Source of the DNA: Bacteroidota bacterium
Lineage (GTDB): Bacteria; Bacteroidota; Ignavibacteria; UBA10030; UBA8401
Direction: 5' to 3'
DNA: 64,000 bases
Assembly (NCBI GenBank): GCA_041658205.1
Contig: JBBAAO010000001.1
Location: 62,001-126,000, forward strand
The position numbers were made by a program, and so were the translations under genes. The notes below the pieces were generated by a model, which saw only the letters and a list, made by a program, of their open reading frames with translations, was not told the origin of the DNA and made no database searches. Shown here one piece after another: positions 54,673 to 63,012 of the stretch. Position 1 is the first letter of the stretch; each line of letters begins with the position of its first letter.

Positions 54673-54703
54673 TACCGCGGAGCTCTGCTCCGCGTTCTTT
54701 TTT
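54673..54703 (+). terminator. Terminator of the hox operon
   Basis: CGCGGAGC and GCTCCGCG form a stem around TCT, followed by TTCTTTTTT. Confidence 0.85.
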
Positions 54704-54775
54704 ATGCTACTTTATTTTACGTACGATTTGCTTTTACCATTCTCCCTGCCTACATTTCTGCAAAAATAAGGAGTT

Positions 54776-55744
54776 ATGAGTCCGACTTCATCATTAACGC
54801 TCATTGCACAAAGTGCAATGATGCGGGAATTATTAGAACATGTTGATACAGTGTCGCGTTCGGATTCCTCCGTGCTGCTGGTGGGTGAAACAGGTGTCGG
54901 CAAAGAACTGTTCGCAGAATATATTCATAAAAAAAGTACGCGTGATAGTTTTCCCTTCGTAAAAGTTGGTCTTGCTTCTCTCCCTGCTGAGTTATTGGAA
55001 AGTGAATTATTTGGTCATGAAAAAGGGGCATACACCGGTGCCGGGACAGAAAAAAAAGGATTGTTTGAATTAGCAGAAGCCGGAAGTATCTTTCTTGATG
55101 ATATTGATGATTTCCCACTCCATTTACAATCGAAACTTCTTCGCGTTCTTGAGTCGCGTGAACTCATGCGCGTGGGAGGAACAGCCCCCATCCCTGTCAA
55201 CGTACGTGTGATTTGCGCATCGAAAATTGACCTGAAGATTTTGGTCGATAAAAATATGTTTCGTTCTGACCTCTATTATAGAATCAATGTCGTGCCAATC
55301 CATATTCCGCCGCTCCGTTCGCGACGGGATGATATTCCATTGTTGATCCATCATTTTCTACATCGATTTATTCCGGATCATTCTGTGGATGTTTCCGACG
55401 AAGCGATGCAGATATTGCAATCGTACGACTGGCCAGGAAATATTCGTGAACTGCGCAATGTTGTACAACGGATGGCAATATTTGCAAACGGATCAATTAC
55501 CCCGAAGAGTCTGCCTAAAGAGATTCATTCCAGCAGTTCACTCGAATCTATCTTAAAGGCATGTAATAAATGTTTAGTTGAAGAAAAGATGAGCTTTGAA
55601 GAAGTCGTAAACTGTCTTGAAATGAATCTCGTGAAACAAGCCCTTCTCAAAGCAGAAGGAAACAGAACACAAGCTGCAAAGTTTTTGAATCTCAGTCCTT
55701 CAACACTTCGGGATAAACTGAAAAAATTTAATCTTGAAGACTAG
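54776..55744 (+). CDS. Sigma-54-dependent activator without receiver domain
   Basis: 322 aa, AAGGAG before ATG 54776. AAA+ domain with Walker A GETGVGKE (residues 37-44), the sigma-54 loop GAYTGA (84-89; usual form GAFTGA), Walker B SIFLDDID and the arginine/sensor motifs (FRSDLYYRINV, YDWPGNIRELRNVVQRM). A C-terminal Fis-type helix-turn-helix follows (GNRTQAAKFLNLSPSTLRDK). There is no N-terminal receiver or sensor domain, so activity must be set by level, a partner protein or another signal. It stands between the two hydrogenase operons and just upstream of a sigma-54 promoter. Confidence 0.93.
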   Translation: MSPTSSLTLIAQSAMMRELLEHVDTVSRSDSSVLLVGETGVGKELFAEYIHKKSTRDSFPFVKVGLASLPAELLESELFGHEKGAYTGAGTEKKGLFELAEAGSIFLDDIDDFPLHLQSKLLRVLESRELMRVGGTAPIPVNVRVICASKIDLKILVDKNMFRSDLYYRINVVPIHIPPLRSRRDDIPLLIHHFLHRFIPDHSVDVSDEAMQILQSYDWPGNIRELRNVVQRMAIFANGSITPKSLPKEIHSSSSLESILKACNKCLVEEKMSFEEVVNCLEMNLVKQALLKAEGNRTQAAKFLNLSPSTLRDKLKKFNLED

Positions 55745-55758
55745 CTTTTGCATGTCCC

Positions 55759-55792
55759 ACGGAAATCCGTTCATCGATAAGCGGATTTCCGC
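55759..55792. promoter_or_regulatory. Inverted repeat, candidate activator site or terminator stem
   Basis: CGGAAATCCG (55760-55769) and CGGATTTCCG (55782-55791) are exact inverses 12 bp apart, about 55 bp upstream of the sigma-54 promoter. No T-run follows, so an upstream activator site fits at least as well as a terminator. Confidence 0.4.
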
Positions 55793-55842
55793 TACCTCAA
55801 AACCCCGATACTCCTAATTCTTTCAAATCCGTCATATTTCTA

Positions 55843-55859
55843 TTGGCATTGATGTTGCA
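55843..55859 (+). promoter_or_regulatory. Sigma-54 promoter of the uptake hydrogenase operon
   Basis: TTGGCATTGATGTTGCA: GG at 55845-55846 and GC at 55857-55858. Predicted start near 55870, 17 bases before the first gene of the operon. Confidence 0.8.
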
Positions 55860-55886
55860 GTGTGTTGAGCAATTCAACGGCATTGT

Positions 55887-56111
55887 ATGACAATCCAATT
55901 ATCAGATCTCACTCATAAAACCACTCTGAAAGCAGAAGTCGTCGGTGTCTTTCAAAAAGAAGAAAACCCGGTCACGACACTTCTCATTCGGCCATTTACC
56001 ATCGAAGTAGAGGAAATGAACGATGCTCATCTCGGTGATGAAGCAGCGATAGAAATTTCATTTTTAATCAATGCAATAAATGTTCAACCATTACCTAGGA
56101 GGCAGATATGA
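55887..56111 (+). CDS. Uncharacterized 74-aa protein heading the hya operon
   Basis: The small acidic protein (MTIQLSDLTHKTTLKAEVVG...) is predicted beta-rich with no Cys and no signal peptide. It begins 17 bases after the predicted sigma-54 transcription start and its stop overlaps the hyaA start by four bases, so it is surely cotranscribed and likely translationally coupled. No family recognised; an assembly or chaperone role for the hydrogenase is possible but unsupported by motif. Confidence 0.7.
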   Translation: MTIQLSDLTHKTTLKAEVVGVFQKEENPVTTLLIRPFTIEVEEMNDAHLGDEAAIEISFLINAINVQPLPRRQI

Positions 56112-57232
56112 ATGGTTCTCCGCTTACTCTTTGGGAACATGCACAATCGCAGGGAGTTTCCCGACGGGATTTTATTAAATATTGTTCGTGGCTTGCGGCA
56201 GCAGCAGGAATTGAAGCATCGGCTGTCGGTCAGGTTATTCACGCAATGGAAAAAAAACCGCGGCTTCCTGTCGTATGGATGCATTTTCAGGAATGTACGT
56301 GTTGCAGTGAATCGTTTATCCGTTCATCTCACCCGGTGGTATCGGAAATCGTTCTTGACAAAATTTCTCTGGATTATACCGAAACATTAATGGCGGCGTC
56401 GGGATTCCAGGCGGAAAAATCGTTGCATGATACAATGAAGAAGTATAAAGGGGAGTATTTAATGTGTGTTGAGGGATCAATTCCCATAGGAGACGACGGT
56501 GTGTATTGCTGTATCGGCGGAAAATCTGCGATTGATATCGTCCGGGAAGTTGCCGCAGATGCAAAAGCAATTGTAGCATGGGGAAATTGCGCAACCCATG
56601 GCTGCGTGCAAGCAGCAAAACCGAATCCCACAACAGCAACACCTGTTCATAAAATTATTTCCGGAAAGCCGATCATCAATGTTCCGGGTTGTCCGCCAAT
56701 TGCAGAGGTGATGGCAGGGACCATTGTTCATTTGCTGGCGTTTGATCGCATTCCGCAACTTGATGGTCTTGGAAGACCGAAAGCATTTTACTCAAGAAGA
56801 ATCCATGATACATGTTATCGCCGTCCAAATTACGATGCCGGCTTATTCGTTGAATCGTTTGATGATGAAAATGCACGTCGCGGATATTGTTTGTATAAGA
56901 TGGGCTGCCGAGGTCCGGTAACGTATAATGCTTGCGCAATTATGAAATGGAACAACGGTGTTAGTTATCCAATTCAATCAGGTCACGGCTGCATCGGTTG
57001 CAGCGAAAAAGATTTCTGGGACAATGGACCATTCTATCAACATCTCGCATCATTCCCGGGATTTGGCATTGAAACAACCGCGGATAATATTGGTGTGGCT
57101 GTTGGTGCTGCAACGGCGGTTGGAATTGCTGCACACGCAATTTCCACAAATATTAAAAAAGGAAAATTGATCAATGCTGAAATTGCCAGCAGCAGTGAAA
57201 AAGAAGAAACGACCAAAAAGGGAGGTGCATAA
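56108..57232 (+). CDS. hyaA: Oxygen-tolerant-type uptake hydrogenase small subunit
   Basis: 374 aa, AGGAGG before ATG 56108. Tat signal SRRDFIKYCSWLAAAAG. Proximal-cluster cysteines are Cys63, Cys65, Cys66 (ECTCCSES), Cys161, Cys166 (GNCATHGCVQ) and Cys195 (VPGCPP). Cys65 and Cys166 are the two extra residues that mark the [4Fe-3S] cluster of oxygen-tolerant enzymes, and the spacing 63-161-195 equals that of E. coli Hyd-1. The distal and medial clusters are in HDTCYRR...GYCLYKMGCRGP and GCIGCSEKDFWD. The C-terminal hydrophobic segment AVGAATAVGIAAHAIS should anchor it in the membrane. Confidence 0.95.
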   Translation: MNGSPLTLWEHAQSQGVSRRDFIKYCSWLAAAAGIEASAVGQVIHAMEKKPRLPVVWMHFQECTCCSESFIRSSHPVVSEIVLDKISLDYTETLMAASGFQAEKSLHDTMKKYKGEYLMCVEGSIPIGDDGVYCCIGGKSAIDIVREVAADAKAIVAWGNCATHGCVQAAKPNPTTATPVHKIISGKPIINVPGCPPIAEVMAGTIVHLLAFDRIPQLDGLGRPKAFYSRRIHDTCYRRPNYDAGLFVESFDDENARRGYCLYKMGCRGPVTYNACAIMKWNNGVSYPIQSGHGCIGCSEKDFWDNGPFYQHLASFPGFGIETTADNIGVAVGAATAVGIAAHAISTNIKKGKLINAEIASSSEKEETTKKGGA

Positions 57233-58950
57233 TGTCTACTCGAATTGTTGTTGACCCAATTACCCGGATTGAAGGGCACCTTCGTATTGAAGCAGAAATA
57301 AAAGATGGAAAAATTATTGATGCATGGAGTGCCGGCACAATGGTGCGCGGGATTGAATTGATTCTAAAAGGTCGGGATCCTCGTGATGCATGGGCGTTTA
57401 CTGAACGTGTCTGCGGTGTTTGTACGACGGTTCATGCATTAGCATCTGTCCGCGCTGTTGAGGATTCGCTAAAGATTGTTGTCCCTCCCAATGCAGAATT
57501 AATCCGCAACCTGATGTTTGCCACATTGTATTTGCAAGATCACGTCGTCCATTTTTACCATTTACATGCATTGGATTGGGTTGATGTAGTCAGCGCCTTA
57601 AAAGCCGATCCAAAAAAGACATCGGAACTTGCGCAGAGTATTTCCAATTGGCCAAAAAGTTCGCCAAAATATTTTGCCGATGTTCAAAAACGATTGGCGG
57701 CGTTTGTCGAAAGCGGACAGTTAGGAATATTTGCCAATGGATATTGGGGTCACGGCGCGTATAAACTTCCCGCAGAAGCAAATCTGATGGGAACCGCGCA
57801 TTATCTTGAAGCTTTAGAATGGCAAAAAGAGATCGTAAAGATTCATACGATTTTTGGTGGGAAAAATCCTCATCCAAATTATCTGGTGGGTGGAGTTCCT
57901 TGTTCCGTTAATATTGAAGAAGCAAATTCAATAAACGCAGAACGACTTGCATACGTCGGAACACTGCTGGATCAAGCATTTGAATTCGTCAATCAAGTCT
58001 ACATTCCGGATCTGCTTGCGGTTGCTTCATTCTATAAAGATTGGGGAGCAATTGGCGGCGGACTTCCGAATTATCTCGCATACGGAGATCTCCCGATGAA
58101 CGGCTACGGAGATGTTTCGAAATTTAAATTCCCCCGCGGTGCCATACTCAATAGGGATCTTTCCAAAGTTCATGAAGTCGACGGAAGGAATATCGACGAA
58201 ATCCAGGAATTCGTAAAACATTCGTGGTATGAATATGCCGGAGGCGATGAAGTTTCAAAACATCCATGGGAAGGTGAAACAAAATTAAAATACACCGGAC
58301 CGAAACCACCGTATCAACATCTTAACGTTGAAGAGAAATACAGCTGGTTAAAGACTCCGCGATGGAAAGGTCATGCAATGGAAGTCGGACCTCTTTCCAG
58401 AATGTTGGTAGCCTATGCTTCAGGAAACAAAGAAGTTATTGAAGAAATTAACGGCGTCTTGAAAGCATTGGATGTTCCAGTGGGAGCATTGTTCTCAACA
58501 CTTGGTAGAACTGCTGCTCGCGGCGTTGAGACGAAACTTGTTGCCGTATGGGCAAAAGAGTTCTATCAACAGCTTCTTTCGAACATTAAAAATGGTGATT
58601 CCCGAATGTTTGTAAAAGATATGTGGGAACCTTCTTCATGGCCTAGCGAAGCAAAAGGGGTTGGATTGACGGAAGCTCCCCGCGGAGCGTTAGCACATTG
58701 GATTGTCATCAAAGACAAGAAAATTGATAATTACCAACTTGTCGTTCCGACAACGTGGAATGCTTCTCCCCGAGATCCAAAAGGTCAGCGTTCTGCATAC
58801 GAAGCAGCATTAATTGGGACACCAATTAAAAATCCTGATCAGCCGTTGGAAATATTGCGGACAATCCATTCGTTCGATCCATGCTTGGCGTGTGCGGTTC
58901 ATTTGTATGATGAAAAAGGCCGCTACGTTCATCAGATCAATACATTTTAG
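57232..58950 (+). CDS. hyaB: Uptake hydrogenase large subunit
   Basis: 572 aa; the start overlaps the hyaA stop. L1 motif RVCGVCTTVHA and L2 motif DPCLACAVH hold the NiFe site. A 15-residue extension after the His (LYDEKGRYVHQINTF) is the usual maturation-protease substrate. It is exported with HyaA through the Tat signal of the small subunit and oxidizes hydrogen on the periplasmic side. Confidence 0.96.
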   Translation: MSTRIVVDPITRIEGHLRIEAEIKDGKIIDAWSAGTMVRGIELILKGRDPRDAWAFTERVCGVCTTVHALASVRAVEDSLKIVVPPNAELIRNLMFATLYLQDHVVHFYHLHALDWVDVVSALKADPKKTSELAQSISNWPKSSPKYFADVQKRLAAFVESGQLGIFANGYWGHGAYKLPAEANLMGTAHYLEALEWQKEIVKIHTIFGGKNPHPNYLVGGVPCSVNIEEANSINAERLAYVGTLLDQAFEFVNQVYIPDLLAVASFYKDWGAIGGGLPNYLAYGDLPMNGYGDVSKFKFPRGAILNRDLSKVHEVDGRNIDEIQEFVKHSWYEYAGGDEVSKHPWEGETKLKYTGPKPPYQHLNVEEKYSWLKTPRWKGHAMEVGPLSRMLVAYASGNKEVIEEINGVLKALDVPVGALFSTLGRTAARGVETKLVAVWAKEFYQQLLSNIKNGDSRMFVKDMWEPSSWPSEAKGVGLTEAPRGALAHWIVIKDKKIDNYQLVVPTTWNASPRDPKGQRSAYEAALIGTPIKNPDQPLEILRTIHSFDPCLACAVHLYDEKGRYVHQINTF

Positions 58951-58959
58951 GAGGCGTAC

Positions 58960-59640
58960 ATGGAAAATATATTGATCCAACGAATATATGTCTGGCAATT
59001 GCCGGTGCGGCTATACCATTGGGTGAATGCTGTTGCCGTGTTATTGCTTGCATGTACCGGGTATCTTATCGGGCATCCGTTTGCGATTCAAAGCGGTACT
59101 GAAGCGTACGATAATTATTGGTTTGGCACCGTGCGCTTCATACACTTTGTTTCGGCCTTTTTCTTTTTCTTCAATTTCCTTGGACGCATTTACTGGGGAT
59201 TTGTGGGTAATAAATATTCCAGCTGGCGAAATTTTATTCCCACGAAGAAGAAACAATATCAAGAAATGAATGAAGTGTTGAAGGTGGATATTCTGCAGGC
59301 GAAAATAAAACCGTTGGAATCAATCGGTCATAACAGTCTCGCAGGATTTACGTACTTCATTACATTTTTAGCATTTTTATTTCAATGCTTAACAGGATTT
59401 GGGATGTATGCCGCAATGAGTACATCGATGTTGCCGCAATTGTTTGCATGGATCGTTCCGTTGATGGGAGGAGATTTTGCGGTTCGGCAATGGCATCACT
59501 TAATGATGTGGTTTTTCATCGTCTTTTCAATGATTCATGTCTATCTCGTGTTTTATCATGATTATGTTGAAGGGCGCGGGATCATCTCATCAATGGCTGG
59601 CGGATGGAAATTTATTGAAAAAGATGTTCGTAAAAAATAA
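58960..59640 (+). CDS. hyaC: Hydrogenase b-type cytochrome
   Basis: 226 aa, GGAGG before ATG 58960. Four membrane helices with heme-ligand histidines in PVRLYHWVNAVAVLLLA, RFIHFVSAFFFFFNF, QWHHLMMWFFIVFSMIHVYL. It passes electrons from HyaA to quinone, linking hydrogen oxidation to respiration. Confidence 0.95.
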   Translation: MENILIQRIYVWQLPVRLYHWVNAVAVLLLACTGYLIGHPFAIQSGTEAYDNYWFGTVRFIHFVSAFFFFFNFLGRIYWGFVGNKYSSWRNFIPTKKKQYQEMNEVLKVDILQAKIKPLESIGHNSLAGFTYFITFLAFLFQCLTGFGMYAAMSTSMLPQLFAWIVPLMGGDFAVRQWHHLMMWFFIVFSMIHVYLVFYHDYVEGRGIISSMAGGWKFIEKDVRKK

Positions 59641-59666
59641 TTCCTGTTTGTATTCTTGATAGAATT

Positions 59667-59700
59667 ATACGGCGGGCAGGAATATGCCCGCCATTTTTGT
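59667..59700 (+). terminator. Terminator after hyaC
   Basis: GGCGGGC and GCCCGCC form a stem followed by a T-rich run. The genes further downstream need read-through or their own promoter. Confidence 0.8.
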
Positions 59701-59724
59701 TTCAAAGTGATCTTAAATGTTAAC

Positions 59725-59825
59725 GGTTGTTATTCTGAGCAAGCTCAAGAATTTTATCACACCGCGCAGCGAAGAATCTTATTGTAGAATCAAATTCTTC
59801 ATCCGCCTTCGACGGATTCAGAATG
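59725..59825. repeat. Dispersed repeat segment
   Basis: TTATTCTGAGCAAGCTCAAG and TCCGCCTTCGACGGATTCAG form small stems; the sequence belongs to the same family of words seen near 5568 and 51705. No gene. Confidence 0.45.
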
Positions 59826-59868
59826 TCAATCTCAAGGTATTTTTGATGCCCCTTCTACTCATAAATAT

Positions 59869-60672
59869 ATGAAATCATCCGGAGTACTCGTTTGGGCTAT
59901 ATTTCGTGCATTTATTACCCCGCTGGTTTCATCTGCAGTTTTTGTTATCGGGGTGACATTGTTTTATATGTATGCGGAAGGTGTTTCGTGGATTGATGGA
60001 TTCTTTTGGATAACGCATCCACATGGAATTCCGGAAACAAGTAAGGGGATCACAAAATTATTTGCTGTTGGTGTATATGCGGGAGTTGTTCTTTTTCAGA
60101 TATGGATTGTCGAACGTATCCTCGTCAGCATTTTTAATAAAGAAGCAAAAAAAATATGGAGCGCGCGTGTGAATGACTTAAAAATATCTCGATTGAAAAA
60201 TCATTTTATTATTTGCGGATATGGACAGGTTGGGAGAACGGTGATAGACCAACTGATCAAATCCAAATATCCGTTTGTGCTGATTGAAACAAATGAAGGA
60301 CTTTGTTCGGAATTGACGAAAGAGGGAATTCTCGTTCTGAATGGGAGCGCGAAACGCCGAGATCTGTTAATGACTGCCCGAATTCATAAAGCCCATTCAT
60401 TATGTGTGCTGATTGATAATGATGCTGATAATTTATACATCAGTATCACAGCGAAAGCATTAAACCCGAATGTGAAAATTATTTGTCGTGCCGGCCAAGT
60501 CCGTTATGCCGAAGCAATGAAAAATGCTGGAGTGGATTCGGTTGTTATTCCCGAGCATGAAGGTGGTTTAATGGTGGCAAGACAATTGCAGGAATATATG
60601 CCTGCCGAGAAAAAATTTCGGTTAAATATTGAAGCGGAAAAATCGTTCGACTTTAAAAAAGGCTTAACATGA
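59869..60672 (+). CDS. Channel-like RCK protein without K+ selectivity filter
   Basis: 267 aa. Two membrane helices (about 8-33 and 63-88) are followed by a TrkA-N/RCK nucleotide-binding domain (HFIICGYGQVGRTVIDQLIK, then an acidic loop DNDADNLY and a C-terminal lobe CRAGQVRYAEAMKNAGVDSV). The pore position between the helices reads DGFFWITHPHGIPETSKGIT; the TVGYGD filter of real K+ channels is absent. It may therefore work as a membrane-anchored NAD(H)- or nucleotide-binding sensor. Its stop overlaps hyaD by four bases, so it is coexpressed with a hydrogenase protease. Confidence 0.8.
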   Translation: MKSSGVLVWAIFRAFITPLVSSAVFVIGVTLFYMYAEGVSWIDGFFWITHPHGIPETSKGITKLFAVGVYAGVVLFQIWIVERILVSIFNKEAKKIWSARVNDLKISRLKNHFIICGYGQVGRTVIDQLIKSKYPFVLIETNEGLCSELTKEGILVLNGSAKRRDLLMTARIHKAHSLCVLIDNDADNLYISITAKALNPNVKIICRAGQVRYAEAMKNAGVDSVVIPEHEGGLMVARQLQEYMPAEKKFRLNIEAEKSFDFKKGLT

Positions 60673-61169
60673 ATTCTGAAAAACAAATATTAGTTCTAGG
60701 CGTTGGCAATGTTCTTTTAGGTGATGAAGGTGTTGGTGTTCATGCTGTTGAACATCTCAAACAATTTTCTCTTCCTCCGAATGTAACGCTGGTTGATGGT
60801 GGAACTGGTGGATTCCATCTTCTTTCGTACTTCGCAGATTATTCACCGATTATTCTCATTGATGCAACCATGGATGGAAACGTTGACGGAACAGTTCGCC
60901 TGTTACAGCCAAAATTTGCTTCCGATTTTCCCAAGACACTTAGTGCACATGACATTGGATTGCGGGATTTGATTGAAACTGCAGCATTGCTTGCTACTGT
61001 CCCCCCGGTTTTTTTGATCACAGTTTCAATAAACGCCATTCAGCCAATGTCTTTGGAACTCTCCCCTAATGTGAAACAAGCGCTCCCAAATGTGGCAACA
61101 ACAGTTCTGAGTATTCTTAAGAATGAAAACAAAAAGTCAGTAAATAGTCCGATTTTAGAAGAAAATTAG
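60669..61169 (+). CDS. hyaD: Hydrogenase maturation protease (HyaD/HupD type)
   Basis: 166 aa. LVLGVGNVLLGDEGVGVHAV is the family signature with the first acidic metal ligand; the second ligand is in ILIDATMDG and the third, His, in LSAHDIGLRD. It should remove the C-terminal peptide of HyaB. It is distinct from the HoxW-like protease, so each hydrogenase has its own. Confidence 0.93.
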   Translation: MNSEKQILVLGVGNVLLGDEGVGVHAVEHLKQFSLPPNVTLVDGGTGGFHLLSYFADYSPIILIDATMDGNVDGTVRLLQPKFASDFPKTLSAHDIGLRDLIETAALLATVPPVFLITVSINAIQPMSLELSPNVKQALPNVATTVLSILKNENKKSVNSPILEEN

Positions 61170-61251
61170 GCACAGCGATTGATATAATTCTAGATGTAAG
61201 TGTTAGACTGTGATTGATCAAAACACTCTCTAAAATGATGTAAGGTGATCT

Positions 61252-61956
61252 ATGTCGAATGAGCTTTCCTTATTGCTGCTGACGGCCGCAACGGTTGGAT
61301 TCATGCACACCATTCTTGGTCCTGATCATTATGTTCCATTTATCGCAATGTCCCGTGCGGGTGAGTGGACGAAGTTCAAAACAATGTGGGTCACTATTTT
61401 GTGCGGTATCGGTCACGTTGGAAGCACCATTGCGTTAGGATGCATCGGCATTGTCTTCGGATATACAGTCTTTCATCTTCAATCAATCGAATCATATCGA
61501 GGCGATATTGCAGGGTGGCTGCTAATTATTTTTGGATTGTTGTATACGGGATGGGGAATTCGCCGCGCATTGATGAATAAACCGCATGCACACAAACATA
61601 TTCATCATGACGGCATGATGGAAGTACACGCACACAATCATCAAGGCCATCATCATCATCAGGAAGCAAAATCTTCCATGCGGCTTTGGTTTCTCTTTAC
61701 CATTTTCATTTTTGGTCCTTGTGAACCGCTCATTCCTATTCTAATGTATCCTGCGGCGAGAGGAACTGTAACTGACGTAGTTCTTGTATGCATCGTATTC
61801 ACTATCATAACTATTGGAACAATGCTCGGAATCGTCTTTAGCGCATTATACGGACTCTCTTTTGTCCCAATGAAAAGGATGGAACAATACAGCCATGCAC
61901 TTGGGGGTTTTGCGATTTTAATGTGTGGTATTGCTGTTCAATTTTTAGGTTTGTAG
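61252..61956 (+). CDS. Nickel-transporter-like membrane protein with His-rich loop
   Basis: 234 aa, AAGGTGATCT before ATG 61252. Six predicted membrane helices; the first loop has LGPDHYVPFIAMSRAGEW, related to the HxxxxDH motif of nickel/cobalt permeases and UreH/HupE-like proteins. A cytoplasmic or periplasmic loop is packed with His (HAHKHIHHDG, HAHNHQGHHHHQE), as expected for nickel binding. It lies directly before hypA, which inserts nickel. A TauE/SafE-type exporter is the alternative. Confidence 0.82.
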   Translation: MSNELSLLLLTAATVGFMHTILGPDHYVPFIAMSRAGEWTKFKTMWVTILCGIGHVGSTIALGCIGIVFGYTVFHLQSIESYRGDIAGWLLIIFGLLYTGWGIRRALMNKPHAHKHIHHDGMMEVHAHNHQGHHHHQEAKSSMRLWFLFTIFIFGPCEPLIPILMYPAARGTVTDVVLVCIVFTIITIGTMLGIVFSALYGLSFVPMKRMEQYSHALGGFAILMCGIAVQFLGL

Positions 61957-61993
61957 GAATAAAAAGTCTTGACAAGGTTAAATACTTAAAAAT

Positions 61994-62356
61994 ATGCACG
62001 AACTATCAGTCGCAGAAAATATTGTCGAGATCATCCATCAACATGTCGAGAACGATCGACTGCATGATGTACGATCGGTAACTGTGAAGGTCGGTACGTA
62101 TTCCGGAGTGGTTGCTGATTCGCTGGAGTTTTCGTATCAGGCAATTACCGCGGCGACACCGCTTGAACAATCATCTCTCTCACTTGAACGGATTCCTTTT
62201 GTTGTTCAGTGCAACGATTGCCACGCAAAATTGATCAATGATGATGGTGTAACACAATGCGTATCGTGCGGCAGTTTCAGGACAACAATAATATCCGGAA
62301 GAGAATTACAGGTAAAAGATATTGAATTAGAAGATGTAGAAAAGGAACTTGTATGA
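61994..62356 (+). CDS. hypA: Hydrogenase nickel-insertion protein HypA
   Basis: 120 aa beginning MHELSVAENIVEII with the nickel-binding His2. The zinc site is CNDCHAKL and CVSCGS. It delivers nickel to the large subunits with HypB. The start has only a weak ribosome site. It overlaps hypB by four bases. Confidence 0.94.
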   Translation: MHELSVAENIVEIIHQHVENDRLHDVRSVTVKVGTYSGVVADSLEFSYQAITAATPLEQSSLSLERIPFVVQCNDCHAKLINDDGVTQCVSCGSFRTTIISGRELQVKDIELEDVEKELV

Positions 62357-63012
62357 GTGTATTGACGATTGAACGAAAAGTTCTTGAAAAAAATGACGAC
62401 ATCGCACGTCGCAATCGGGAGCTGTTTGCTGCAAACAAGCTCTTTGTGTTTAACCTTGTCAGCTCGCCCGGTTCCGGAAAGACAAGTCTTCTTGAACAAA
62501 CGCTAAAGCATTTAAACGGAAGTGTCCGCATTGCTGTTGTGGAAGGAGATGTGCAGACGGATTTTGATGCTCAGCGTGTTGCAAAATTTAATGTCCCGGT
62601 GGTGCAGATTGTAACGAACGGTGGTTGCCATCTTGAAGCAAAACTTGTGCACGATGCACTTTCCAATTTTGATTTGAAGAATATCGATCTGTTGGTGATT
62701 GAAAATGTTGGCAATCTTGTCTGTCCGGCAAATTATGATCTAGGCGAGGCGATGAAGGTTGTTGTTGTCAGCACAACCGAGGGAGATGACAAGCCGCTGA
62801 AGTATCCCGGAATGTTCCATAACGCCTCTGTATTGATCGTCAATAAAATTGATCTTGTTCCGTATGTCAATTCTAATCCTGAAGTAATTAAAAAGAATGC
62901 ATTGCAAATTAATCCCGCTTTAAAAATATTCGAAACATCCTGCGTCACAAACAAAGGAATTCCCGAATGGTGCGAGTGGTTGAGAAGTCAGACGAAAAAA
63001 CGCGGCGTTTAA
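62353..63012 (+). CDS. hypB: Hydrogenase nickel-insertion GTPase HypB
   Basis: 219 aa. G1 motif SSPGSGKTSLLEQTL, nickel/zinc site TNGGCHLEA, G3-like IENVGNLVCP and G4 IVNKIDLVPY. No His-rich N-terminus is present, unlike many HypB proteins; the His-rich permease nearby may compensate. The end overlaps hypF by 46 bases. Confidence 0.94.
   Translation: MSVLTIERKVLEKNDDIARRNRELFAANKLFVFNLVSSPGSGKTSLLEQTLKHLNGSVRIAVVEGDVQTDFDAQRVAKFNVPVVQIVTNGGCHLEAKLVHDALSNFDLKNIDLLVIENVGNLVCPANYDLGEAMKVVVVSTTEGDDKPLKYPGMFHNASVLIVNKIDLVPYVNSNPEVIKKNALQINPALKIFETSCVTNKGIPEWCEWLRSQTKKRGV

Noticed and set aside
59869..60672. Ordinary voltage-independent K+ channel
   Set aside because: The TVGYGD selectivity filter is absent from the loop between the two helices.
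61166..61182. Sigma-54-like word TAGGCACAGCGATTGAT before the nickel-transporter-like gene
   Set aside because: The essential GC of the -12 box is GA here; only the -24 part matches.
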